From Mycolicibacterium hodleri (GTDB taxonomy: Bacteria; Actinomycetota; Actinomycetes; Mycobacteriales; Mycobacteriaceae), in the NCBI RefSeq assembly GCF_025822245.1, contig NZ_JACKTL010000026.1, forward strand, positions 124,001 through 188,000: a stretch of 64,000 bases of DNA, written 5' to 3'. Below are positions 1 to 8,250 of this stretch, one piece after another. The notes beneath the pieces were generated by a model that saw only the letters and a program-made list of their open reading frames with translations, did not search any database and was not told the origin of the DNA. Within the stretch, counting starts at the first letter, position 1, and every line of letters starts with the position of its first letter. The position numbers and the translations under genes are program-made.

Positions 1-804
1 GACGACTCGACCTATCATCCGTACCTCGACGCCACCACGGCTGGCTACAACCTCGTCGACTCGGTGCGCGCTGCGCGCAAGGTGGTCGCCGACACGTCGA
101 ACCGGTGGGCGGCGTTTGGCCTGTCGCAAGGAGCGCAGGCGGCATGGGCGGCCAACGAACTCAATGCGGCGTACGGAGCCGGACTCGATCTGGTCGGCAC
201 CGCGAGTGTGTCTCCGCCGCTCAACGTTTCGAGTTTCGTAGACGACGCCGCGAATCGGGCGCTGTCGAAGGAGCAGGAGCCGGCGTACCAGGCACTGCTG
301 GCCTCGCTGAAGAACGAGGATCCGACGCTGAACCTTGACGACTATCGCCGTGGCGTCGTCGCGGAGAAGTGGGACGTGTTGTTGCAGTGCGACTTCCGCG
401 ACATCGACGAGCGAACCAGGGCTGTCGGCGAGATTACCTCTGACGACCTCGTACCGTCGTCTCCCGCGGCCGCGGACGCGCTGCGGGACCTCCTGCGGGC
501 GGACGACCTGCCCCGTCGACCCCTGACGGCTCCGGCGTTCGTCGTCTACGGAGGGCAGGACGTCCTCATCCCGCCCAGCTGGACCGACGCGGCGCTGCAA
601 AACGCATGCGACATGGGTGACGTCGTCCGCGTCGACATGCAACCCGACCGCGGGCACTCCGACGTCGACGTCAGCCCGGTGCTGCCGTGGATCGCCGACC
701 GGTTCGCGGGCGATCCCGCGCCGAACAGCTGCGGATCCTTCATCACGTCGCCTCCGCGAACCGGGCCGGACGAGACGTCCGCTCAGGTGCGGGACGGCGG
801 CTGA
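1..804 (+). CDS. Exported alpha/beta-hydrolase (secretory-lipase type), 5' end cut by window
   Basis: The reading frame is open from base 1, so the start and N-terminus lie outside the window. The visible 267 residues align with the paralogues at 806, 10163 and 11450. The nucleophile elbow is GLSQG, the acid region reads VVYGGQD and the catalytic His is in RGHSDVD, so the triad looks complete. The pattern resembles the secretory lipase (LIP) group of alpha/beta-hydrolases. Substrate is unknown; an ester or acyl group on an extracellular lipid or polysaccharide is an inference from the neighbouring capsule-type genes. The next gene starts 2 bases after this stop. Confidence 0.8.
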   Translation, partial: DDSTYHPYLDATTAGYNLVDSVRAARKVVADTSNRWAAFGLSQGAQAAWAANELNAAYGAGLDLVGTASVSPPLNVSSFVDDAANRALSKEQEPAYQALLASLKNEDPTLNLDDYRRGVVAEKWDVLLQCDFRDIDERTRAVGEITSDDLVPSSPAAADALRDLLRADDLPRRPLTAPAFVVYGGQDVLIPPSWTDAALQNACDMGDVVRVDMQPDRGHSDVDVSPVLPWIADRFAGDPAPNSCGSFITSPPRTGPDETSAQVRDGG

Positions 805-805
805 C

Positions 806-2044
806 ATGAGGCACCGAGCGCGGACCGCGGCGGTCGCCGTGGTAGCGCTGATCGCCCTGGTGGTCGTCGCCCTCACCCTGCCCGTCGGCTTCCGTCTCGC
901 GACCAAGGTGGTCGACGCGCTTCGCGGCGACGTGCCTGCGGCGCAACCGGTTCCGATCGAAACCGCCGACCTGGGCGGCACCGGCCCTGGCACCGTCGTC
1001 AGCGCGACGACCATGCCCGCCCTGCAAGGGGAGCTCACCGGACACCAGCTCCAGGCGGCGCGCGTGGTGTACCGCTCGACCAACGGGGACACCGGTGCTC
1101 AGACGGTCGTCTCCGGATCGGTGTTCACACCCGTCGGTGACCCGCCGCAGGGCGGATGGCCGATCCTCTCCTTCGGTCACGGCACCACTGGCATCGACGA
1201 GGACTGCGCTCCGTCGGTCTCCGGTTCGCTGCTGGGGCTCTCGGATCTGGTCGTCGGGTTGGTCGAGACGGGTCACGCGGTCGCGCTGGCCGACTATGAG
1301 GGGCTGGGCGAGAAGGGCGTCCACCCCTACACCGACGCCAAGACCGCCGGGCTCAACATGATCGACGCCGTCCGGGCGCTGCGGCACACCTTTGCCAACA
1401 CCTCCACGCGCTGGCTCGCGTTGGGCGGATCGCAGGGCGGGGGAGCGGCGTGGGCCGCCGACGAACAGGCGTCGACCTATGCCCCCGAGCTGGATCTCGT
1501 TGGGGCCGTGGCAGAGTCGCCCGCCGCCGACGTGACCCGCGTGGTCGACGGCGCGGAGGCGCGAACCCTGACTGCCGACCAGCGGCCGGCCTTCCTGGCC
1601 ATCGTGGAATCCCTGGCCCGCCTGCATCCTCAGGTGAACCGCGACGACTTCCGGCGCGGCGCGGCGGCGCGCTACTGGGACGTGACGGTGTCCTGCGCGG
1701 GCGCCACCGCCCAAGCCAGGAACGACGCGCTGGCGCAGGTGACCGCCGACGACATCCGGCCGGCCTCACCCGCCGCCGCGAACCAACTGCGGACGATGTT
1801 GTCGGCGTGGGCACTTCCGGAACGACGCCTGTCGGCCCCCCTCTCCGTGGTCTACGGGGGCGCGGACACGCTCGTCGACGCGCAGTGGACCACCGACGCC
1901 ATCGCGCGGGCATGTGCTCTCGGCGGGAACGTGGAGTGGGACCTGCAGCCCTCCAAGGGGCACGGTGACGTCGACGTGTCCCGTCAAATCGCTTGGATCG
2001 CCGATCGATTCGCAGGAAGGCCCGCAGCCAATGAGTGCCACTAG
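806..2044 (+). CDS. Membrane-anchored alpha/beta-hydrolase, secretory-lipase type
   Basis: 412 residues from the ATG at 806. The frame is open further upstream, but that part overlaps the previous gene and lacks an RBS. Residues about 8-28 form one hydrophobic segment without a lipobox, suggesting a signal anchor with the catalytic domain outside. The triad appears to be Ser209 (GGSQG), Asp354 (VVYGGAD) and His386 (KGHGD). It belongs to the family of five paralogues in this locus and is closest to the copy at 10163. Function is inferred as an extracytoplasmic esterase/lipase; the substrate is unknown. Confidence 0.82.
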   Translation: MRHRARTAAVAVVALIALVVVALTLPVGFRLATKVVDALRGDVPAAQPVPIETADLGGTGPGTVVSATTMPALQGELTGHQLQAARVVYRSTNGDTGAQTVVSGSVFTPVGDPPQGGWPILSFGHGTTGIDEDCAPSVSGSLLGLSDLVVGLVETGHAVALADYEGLGEKGVHPYTDAKTAGLNMIDAVRALRHTFANTSTRWLALGGSQGGGAAWAADEQASTYAPELDLVGAVAESPAADVTRVVDGAEARTLTADQRPAFLAIVESLARLHPQVNRDDFRRGAAARYWDVTVSCAGATAQARNDALAQVTADDIRPASPAAANQLRTMLSAWALPERRLSAPLSVVYGGADTLVDAQWTTDAIARACALGGNVEWDLQPSKGHGDVDVSRQIAWIADRFAGRPAANECH

Positions 2045-2915
2045 GAACCCTGACGGCGACGTCGCCACGTGGCGTCGCCTCCTGTACGAGGCCAAGTCGG
2101 TGGTCAAGCGCAAGCTGGCGTCACCGGGGACGCCGGTAGACCCGCCGGCGTCGCCCTATCTGGTGGTACCGATTCTGGGCCAGTCGAACGCGTTCGGGAT
2201 GGGTATCGGGCTCGACCCCGGCGGGCTGGACCGCGCCCACCCCCGGGTTCACCAATACGCCATGAGCGGGCCGTCGAGGGGCACCGTCGTGCTCGCCGAA
2301 GAACCGCTGATGCACGAGATCCCTGGATACGGCGTCGGATTCGGCATGACCTTCGCCAAGTCGCTCGCCGAGGAGACCGGTCGGCACGTCCTCCTGGTCC
2401 CCGGCGCCCGCGGGGACACGTCGTTCGCGCCGAAGAACGGATACACGTGGGATCCGGCCGACACCCGCACCAGGGTCAACCTCTACGTCAACGGCGTGCG
2501 CGCGATCGACGCGGTGCTCCGGCTGCACCCGGGAAGTACGGTTGCCGCGGTGTTGTGGCACCAGGGTGAAAGTGACGTGCCCCTGATGTCCGGTCCGACG
2601 TATCGGGACAAACTCGATTCGGTGATAGACGATTTACGCGCGCGCCATGGAAACGATCTTCCGTTCATCCTCGGTCAAATGGTGCCCGAGGAGATGGAAC
2701 TGAGTCGCAAGGACTATTCGGTGATCGACGCCGTACACGCCGACACACCGCAACGCAAGCACCGCACCGCCTTCGTGACGGGCACGCGGGGATGCGTCAA
2801 CGGTGAACACGACAGGCACTACAACGCCGACGGACAGCGTGCGATGGGACGGGGCATGTGGGCCGCCTATCGCCAGATGTGCCCCGACGATCTGGCGGAG
2901 TATGCCCGCGAGTAG
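2031..2915 (+). CDS. SASA-type carbohydrate acetylesterase (SGNH fold)
   Basis: 294 residues from ATG 2031, preceded by AGGAAGG; the start overlaps the previous gene by 14 bases. The frame is open to 1914, but that part would lie inside the upstream gene. Motifs of the sialate O-acetylesterase (SASA, CE6-like) group are visible: GQSN near residue 50, WHQGESD near 180, and a late Asp-x-x-His in HDRHYNADGQ. Members remove O-acetyl groups from sugars. No clear signal peptide is seen, so it may act on cytoplasmic precursors or be exported another way. Its place in the polysaccharide block suggests a role in setting polymer acetylation. Confidence 0.75.
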   Translation: MSATRNPDGDVATWRRLLYEAKSVVKRKLASPGTPVDPPASPYLVVPILGQSNAFGMGIGLDPGGLDRAHPRVHQYAMSGPSRGTVVLAEEPLMHEIPGYGVGFGMTFAKSLAEETGRHVLLVPGARGDTSFAPKNGYTWDPADTRTRVNLYVNGVRAIDAVLRLHPGSTVAAVLWHQGESDVPLMSGPTYRDKLDSVIDDLRARHGNDLPFILGQMVPEEMELSRKDYSVIDAVHADTPQRKHRTAFVTGTRGCVNGEHDRHYNADGQRAMGRGMWAAYRQMCPDDLAEYARE

Positions 2916-3477
2916 ACGACTCCTGGCGGCGCTCGAGGCCTTCGTGCTCGTGGTGACGATCATCCTGGTCGACATGGGCATCAGCGGACACTTCGTGTTC
3001 GCCAACGCCAGGGTGGACCAACTCGAGCGGGCCGACGCGATCATCGTCCTTGGCGGCGAGCACGACGGTCGCGAGGACTATGGACTGCAGTTGGCCCGGG
3101 AGGGCTGGGCCCCGACCGTGGTGTTGTCCAATCCCTACTGGGACGGGGACCCCGTGATGCGTCGGGTGTGTCGGGAACCGGACGACGTCGAGGTGATTTG
3201 CTTCAAGCCCGATCCGGGGACCACTCGCGGTGAAGCCCAGGAGATGAGACGCCTGGCCGACCAGCGATCGTGGAGCAAGATCATCGTCGTCAGCTGGCGC
3301 TATCACCTGCCCCGAGCGCGGCTGGTGTTTCAGCAATGTTTCTCAGACCATGCCGACGCCGCCGTCATGGTCGACGTCCCCCGCCGCTATCGCTATTCGC
3401 TGCTCGGGTGGGAGTTCGTCTTCGCTTATCAGTGGGGTGGTCTCGCCAAAGCGGCAATACAAGGCGCATGTAGGTGA
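2902..3477 (+). CDS. DUF218 (YdcF/SanA-like) membrane protein
   Basis: 191 residues from ATG 2902, overlapping the previous stop by 14 bases. One N-terminal hydrophobic segment (about residues 6-28) is followed by a soluble domain with the DUF218 signatures DAIIVLGGEHDGR, GTTRGEA and SWRYHLPRA. DUF218 proteins are membrane-tethered and are linked to envelope biogenesis; their biochemical activity is not settled. Tight overlap with the acetylesterase suggests one operon. Confidence 0.75.
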   Translation: MPASRRLLAALEAFVLVVTIILVDMGISGHFVFANARVDQLERADAIIVLGGEHDGREDYGLQLAREGWAPTVVLSNPYWDGDPVMRRVCREPDDVEVICFKPDPGTTRGEAQEMRRLADQRSWSKIIVVSWRYHLPRARLVFQQCFSDHADAAVMVDVPRRYRYSLLGWEFVFAYQWGGLAKAAIQGACR

Positions 3478-3590
3478 GCTGCGCATATGCTGTACGCGTG
3501 GCGTTGGCTGGCTAACGATGACATAGTAGGCGCGAGGCGGGGGCCTTGTTAACGCGCTTAACTGCCAGCAAACAGAAGGGGTGGGGAACG

Positions 3591-5081
3591 TTGTCTTTGA
3601 CCGAAGAAACCGTGGCGCTCACTGGAGCACCCGTGACGGCTTCGCGCCGGAACGGTGGCCCCCGCTGGCAGCGGCGGTACGTCAAGGTCCTGGTCGTCTC
3701 AGACATCCTCGTCGTCGCTCTTGCGCTGGTAGGGGCCCAAACCGTCAGGCTCGGCCGACCCATCACGGCCACTGATCCGGCGTCGATCTACTTCTCCATT
3801 CTGTCGGTGCTCATCGCCGGTATCTGGCTGAGCTTGCTCGCCGCCTACCGCACCCGCTCGCCCCGCATCGTGGGGGCCGGCGTCGAGGAGTATCGGCGGG
3901 TCGTCTCGGCCACCCTGGCAACGATTGGCGTCGTAGCCGTCGCCCTCATGATCTTCCGGCCGGAGTTCGCCCGCGGGTACCTCGCGGTGGCCTTTCCGCT
4001 CGGCCTCGCCGGTCTCGTGGTCGGCCGGAACGTGTGCCGCCTGTTCCTGTCCCGGCAGCGCAAGCGTGGCCGCTGCGTCGTGACCGTGTTGGCCGTCGGC
4101 GACGCCAGGGCCGTTCGCAGCCTCGTGCAGTCCCTCAACCGCGGCTGGGGATACGGATACTCCGTCGTCGGCGTGTGCCTCACCGGGCGGAGCTCGGGCG
4201 GCACCATCGAGATCCCCGGGGTCGGCGCACTGCCCGTCTTCGGCGACGAGAACAACGTCCACGACGCGATCCTCAAGACCAACAGCGACACGGTCGCGCT
4301 CACCACCACCGACCACCTCGGCCCCGAAGGCGTTCGGGAGCTGTCCTGGGACCTTCACAAGTTGGGCGTCGACCTGGTGGTCACCCCCGGCGTCGTCGAC
4401 GTCGCGGGCCCCCGGTTGACGATGCGACCCGTTGCAGGCCTGCCCCTGATCCACGTGGAGAAGCCGCAGTACAGCGGCACCAAGAAGATCCAGAAGCTCG
4501 CATTCGACTACTTCATGGCGATCTTCGCGCTCGTCGCGGCGCTACCGGTGATGATCGCCGCGGCCATCGCGATCAAGCTGACCAGCAAGGGTCCCGTCTT
4601 CTACAAGTCCGAACGCATCGGCTTGGACGGCGAGCCGTTCCAGATGATCAAGTTCCGTACGATGGTCGACGGAGCAGATCAGCAGGTCGTCAACCTGATG
4701 GACGTCAACGAGAGCGTCGGCGGCGTGCTCTTCAAGATGAAGGAAGACCCGCGGATCACCCAGGTCGGCAGCCTCCTGCGCAAGTACAGCATCGACGAGC
4801 TGCCCCAGTTCTTCAACGTGCTGCGCCGCGACATGAGCGTCGTCGGGCCCCGGCCGCCGCTGCGCCGCGAGGTCGACACCTACAACGACCAGGTCCGTCG
4901 CCGGTTGCTCGTCCTGCCGGGCATCACCGGCCTGTGGCAGGTCAGCGGCCGCTCCGACCTGTCGTGGGAGGACTCGGTTCGCCTGGACCTGTCCTACGTC
5001 GAGAACTGGTCGATCACCAACGACGTGCTGATCGCGGTCAAGACCGTCCGCACGATTGCCACCGGCTCCGGCGCGTACTGA
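3591..5081 (+). CDS. Polyprenyl-phosphate hexose-1-phosphate transferase (initiating sugar transferase)
   Basis: 496 residues from TTG 3591, chosen because AGAAGGGGTGGGG lies just upstream; an upstream TTG at 3546 is possible. The N-terminal half has about four to five membrane segments and a nucleotide-binding-like domain. The C-terminal third is a bacterial sugar transferase domain (PF02397 type): ERIGLDGEPF, KFRTM, SIDELPQ, VGPRPP and PGITGLWQVSGR are all present. Such WbaP/CpsE-like enzymes transfer a sugar-1-phosphate to undecaprenyl/decaprenyl phosphate and start the repeat unit of a Wzy-type polysaccharide. Which sugar is used cannot be told. Confidence 0.9.
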   Translation: MSLTEETVALTGAPVTASRRNGGPRWQRRYVKVLVVSDILVVALALVGAQTVRLGRPITATDPASIYFSILSVLIAGIWLSLLAAYRTRSPRIVGAGVEEYRRVVSATLATIGVVAVALMIFRPEFARGYLAVAFPLGLAGLVVGRNVCRLFLSRQRKRGRCVVTVLAVGDARAVRSLVQSLNRGWGYGYSVVGVCLTGRSSGGTIEIPGVGALPVFGDENNVHDAILKTNSDTVALTTTDHLGPEGVRELSWDLHKLGVDLVVTPGVVDVAGPRLTMRPVAGLPLIHVEKPQYSGTKKIQKLAFDYFMAIFALVAALPVMIAAAIAIKLTSKGPVFYKSERIGLDGEPFQMIKFRTMVDGADQQVVNLMDVNESVGGVLFKMKEDPRITQVGSLLRKYSIDELPQFFNVLRRDMSVVGPRPPLRREVDTYNDQVRRRLLVLPGITGLWQVSGRSDLSWEDSVRLDLSYVENWSITNDVLIAVKTVRTIATGSGAY

Positions 5082-5220
5082 GCTCTCAACCGCCGTCGGG
5101 ATAGCCGCCAGCAAACCAAGGTCGACCACCTTCAGGGCCCGTTCGTCGTTGCGAACCGGTCCATCGACGCGTGCCACGAGCGAATCTCCGACGGCCGGCC
5201 GTGCCGCAACCGCCCCGTCG

Positions 5221-6648
5221 CTATCGGGGGAGTAACTCTGACGTGGAGGGAGCGGCAAGTCCGTCATGCTCGGTAACCGCCGCATTCTTTCGGGCGTCGT
5301 CGGCGTACAGGACGAATGCCAACAAAATGGACCACAAAAGCACGTTTTGCGGAACGTCGGAGACGTTGTGGTCCAAATTAAACTGTACGACGGTCAAGCC
5401 AATCGCGATGCCGCCGTACGTGGCCAGCGGCAGTGAATTGGAACGGAGCGCCCGGTAGGACATCGCAATACTGATCACCATCACGGCGACAAAGGCGATG
5501 AAGGGTAGAAACCCGCCGCGGTAAAGCGTGATCAACGGAGCGTTGGACGGGAGGTTGAAGACATATGAATACGCGGGGTCCAAGAATTCCGGGCGACCCC
5601 AGCCCCAGCCAAATTGCCAATGATGCGCCATTTGGCCGGGAAACACCTTCAGGGCGTCCGCGCGCGCGATCGAACCGACGTCGCGGCCGGCGAATGCCGA
5701 CGTCAGGCGGTCACGCACGGCGGGCGTGAGCAGTGCGCCCGCGGCGACCACCAGTCCCAGGCCAATCGTCGCCCCACGATCACGCGCCCGCATCGCGCCG
5801 AACAGCAGGACGAGGATGACACCGGCGACGATGCTGAAGATGGAGGCGCGGCTCAGGGTCAGGAGCAGCGAGGTGGTCAAGATGAGGACCAGGACGGTGC
5901 GTCGCCAGCCCGCGAAGAGCAGCACGCTCAGGCCGACGGCCAGCGCCAGGTTGAGGGCGGCGCCGTTGGCGTTGACCCACGTGCCGCCGAGTCGGATGGT
6001 GCCGGTCACCCCGTCGCCCCCTTGAGCGAAGATCGGCCCGATCGCCTCCGGCAGATACCCGAACGGCTGAAAGATGCGCAGCGCGGTGTTGTTCTGGTCG
6101 AAGGCCACCATGTACATGCCGAAGACGCCGTTCGCCGCCGCGACGACGGCGAATATCTGACCGAAGCGCTTGAGGTTCTCCCGCGGCAGTTGAATGAGGG
6201 CGAACAACATCATCGAGGGAATCAGCCAACGAATGTACAGCGAATAGTCGGCGAACCCATGGGCGTTGACGACCATGGTCACGCCGCTGGTGATGATCAA
6301 TGCGATCCATGCGAATTCGAGCGGATGCTTGGACCGGGCCAGTCGAGGGTGGAAATAGGATGCGACGACGGCGCCGAATGCCAACGGCAAGTAGATGGGG
6401 AGACTGACACCCGGAATGCGCCCGAATTGCAGACCGGCCATAATCGCCGCCAGCGCATAGTAGAGCCAGAGTGGATGACGAACACCGACATAGGCCGCGA
6501 CCAATAATGCGAGTGCGCCGATGACGCCGATGAACGCGAGCTTTCCGAACGAAATTGCCACCCACACCGCCGCCAGGGTCACCGCAACGATCACGACGGA
6601 CCCCAAGATGTTGCGAATCGTTTCCCTGTTGGGGTTCACGATGACCAT
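5221..6648 (-). CDS. Wzy/WaaL-like O-antigen polymerase or ligase, integral membrane
   Basis: 475 residues from ATG 6648; the frame is open to 6933, but that would run through the intergenic region and into the start of the wzz gene. About ten or more hydrophobic segments are seen, with a large loop around residues 280-350 that contains RADALKVFPGQ and the sequence WQFGWGWGRPEF, a layout typical of Wzy_C/WaaL proteins. It probably polymerises the lipid-linked repeat units at the outer face of the membrane. It is the only gene of the polysaccharide block on this strand and diverges from the wzz-kinase gene. Confidence 0.8.
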   Translation of the reverse strand: MVIVNPNRETIRNILGSVVIVAVTLAAVWVAISFGKLAFIGVIGALALLVAAYVGVRHPLWLYYALAAIMAGLQFGRIPGVSLPIYLPLAFGAVVASYFHPRLARSKHPLEFAWIALIITSGVTMVVNAHGFADYSLYIRWLIPSMMLFALIQLPRENLKRFGQIFAVVAAANGVFGMYMVAFDQNNTALRIFQPFGYLPEAIGPIFAQGGDGVTGTIRLGGTWVNANGAALNLALAVGLSVLLFAGWRRTVLVLILTTSLLLTLSRASIFSIVAGVILVLLFGAMRARDRGATIGLGLVVAAGALLTPAVRDRLTSAFAGRDVGSIARADALKVFPGQMAHHWQFGWGWGRPEFLDPAYSYVFNLPSNAPLITLYRGGFLPFIAFVAVMVISIAMSYRALRSNSLPLATYGGIAIGLTVVQFNLDHNVSDVPQNVLLWSILLAFVLYADDARKNAAVTEHDGLAAPSTSELLPR

Positions 6649-6766
6649 GGTCGCAGGTCGACCAGCTAAGCTCAACACGCGGGTGCGGCCGCGTCCCACG
6701 GCTCTGCGGGGACCGCGGCGACTAACCTCTTGACACGTTGCACGGCAATCACCGAGGAGTCCGACG

Positions 6767-8248
6767 TTGGAGATCAAGGAATACCTGCGAATCTTGAGCA
6801 GGTACTGGTGGGTGATCGTGGTCCTCGCCGTGATCGGTGGCGCCATCGGCTGGGCCACGTGGCAGTTCGGCACCCGCGAATACCAGTCCACCTCGACCTT
6901 GTTCGTGGCGACCCAGAACGGCACCACGGTCACCGAGGCCTATCAGAACAACCTGTTCTCCACCGACCGGGCCAACTCCTACGCGAGCCTGGCAACCAGT
7001 GAGCAGGTGGCAGCCAGGGCGGCCGATCAACTGAAGGGGTCCATCACCCCGGACGAGCTCCGCGGCAAGATCACCGCGGTCGCCGCCCCCAAGACCGTAC
7101 TGTTCACCGTCAGCGTGACCGATTCCGATCCCGCGATGGCGCAGACGTACGCCAACGCCGTCACCGATCAGCTGGTCGGCCTCATCGGCGAACTCGAGAC
7201 CTCACGTCGAGGCGGCACACCCGCCGCTGGTGCCGTGGTCGTGGACGAGGCGAACTATCCGATCAAGCCGGTCGGCTTGGGCATGCCCATCCGGGTCGCC
7301 GTCGGCGCCGCGGGCGGGGTGCTTCTCGGCATCCTCGCGGCGATCCTGGTCGGGGTTCTCGACCGGCGCGTCCGCGGGCGCGAACCGGTGGCCGACAGCA
7401 CCGACGCCGCGGTGATCGGCGGCCTGCCCGCCGACCCGTCACGGTCGAAGGTCGGGGTGGTCGACCTCGACAGGGACGGTCTCTACGCCGAGCGGCTGCG
7501 CGAATTGCGCACCAATCTGCGGTTCGCCAGGCTGTCCGACGACCCCGAGCCGCCCAAGGTGATAGCCGTCACCAGTCCGTCGTCGGGGGAGGGGCGCACC
7601 ACCTTGGCGATCGACCTCGCCGCCGCGCTCGCCGAGGCCGGCCGCTCGGTCATCCTCGTCGACGGCGACTTCCGGGGTTCCGCGCTCGCCGAACGACTTC
7701 CGCTCGACGCCTCGATGAAGGAATCCGCCGCGGCACGCGGCCTCAGCACCACGATCGCCGGAGAGTCCAACATCGTCGAGGCCATCATCCCCGACGTACC
7801 GCTGGGTCACCACCGCGTGGCGTTGCTCCCCACCGGGCCGATCCCGGCCCGGCCCGGTGAGCTCTGGGCGAACGACCGGGCGACGGAGCTGCTCGACGAA
7901 CTGGGCGACACCTACGACTACGTCGTCGTCGACACGCCCCCGCTGGGGCAGTACAACGACGGGGCGCTCGTCGCGGCCCTGTCCGACGGCGCCTTGCTGC
8001 TCGCCAGGATTCGCCGCACGACCAGTGCGAAGTTGCGACGCGGCGTCCAGACGTTGCATGCGGCGAACGCCATCCTGATCGGGACCGTCGCGACGTTCGA
8101 ACCCGGGCATCGCCGGCAGCTGAACGCGCCGAAGTCCGCCACGTCGAACGCGGCGCCGCCGAAGTCGGCCGACGACGAGGACGACGCACCCACCGAGGGG
8201 CTCGTCGAATCGTCTCAGCAGTCAGCCTCCAGGCACGGGTCAGACTGA
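6767..8248 (+). CDS. Wzz-type polysaccharide co-polymerase fused to a BY-kinase-like P-loop domain
   Basis: 493 residues from TTG 6767 with GAGGAG upstream. Residues about 13-33 and 175-198 are membrane segments around an external Wzz domain. Residues about 235-445 form a BY-kinase/MinD-like domain with Walker A-prime VDGDFR (298-303) and Walker B VVVDTPP. The Walker A reads SSGEGRTT: the expected lysine is Arg277 (codon CGC). The tail (450-493) is acidic and has no tyrosine, unlike the Tyr clusters of classic BY-kinases. It most likely controls chain length. Kinase activity is doubtful on sequence grounds. Confidence 0.88.
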   Translation: MEIKEYLRILSRYWWVIVVLAVIGGAIGWATWQFGTREYQSTSTLFVATQNGTTVTEAYQNNLFSTDRANSYASLATSEQVAARAADQLKGSITPDELRGKITAVAAPKTVLFTVSVTDSDPAMAQTYANAVTDQLVGLIGELETSRRGGTPAAGAVVVDEANYPIKPVGLGMPIRVAVGAAGGVLLGILAAILVGVLDRRVRGREPVADSTDAAVIGGLPADPSRSKVGVVDLDRDGLYAERLRELRTNLRFARLSDDPEPPKVIAVTSPSSGEGRTTLAIDLAAALAEAGRSVILVDGDFRGSALAERLPLDASMKESAAARGLSTTIAGESNIVEAIIPDVPLGHHRVALLPTGPIPARPGELWANDRATELLDELGDTYDYVVVDTPPLGQYNDGALVAALSDGALLLARIRRTTSAKLRRGVQTLHAANAILIGTVATFEPGHRRQLNAPKSATSNAAPPKSADDEDDAPTEGLVESSQQSASRHGSD

Positions 8249-8250
8249 CC

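Noticed and set aside
3478..3590. Promoter of the sugar transferase gene
   Set aside because: Some -10-like and -35-like words occur, but spacing is wrong (12-14 bases); left unassigned.
5082..5220. Gene or terminator between the sugar transferase and the polymerase
   Set aside because: Only a weak 5-bp hairpin (AAGGT/ACCTT) and shadow frames are present.
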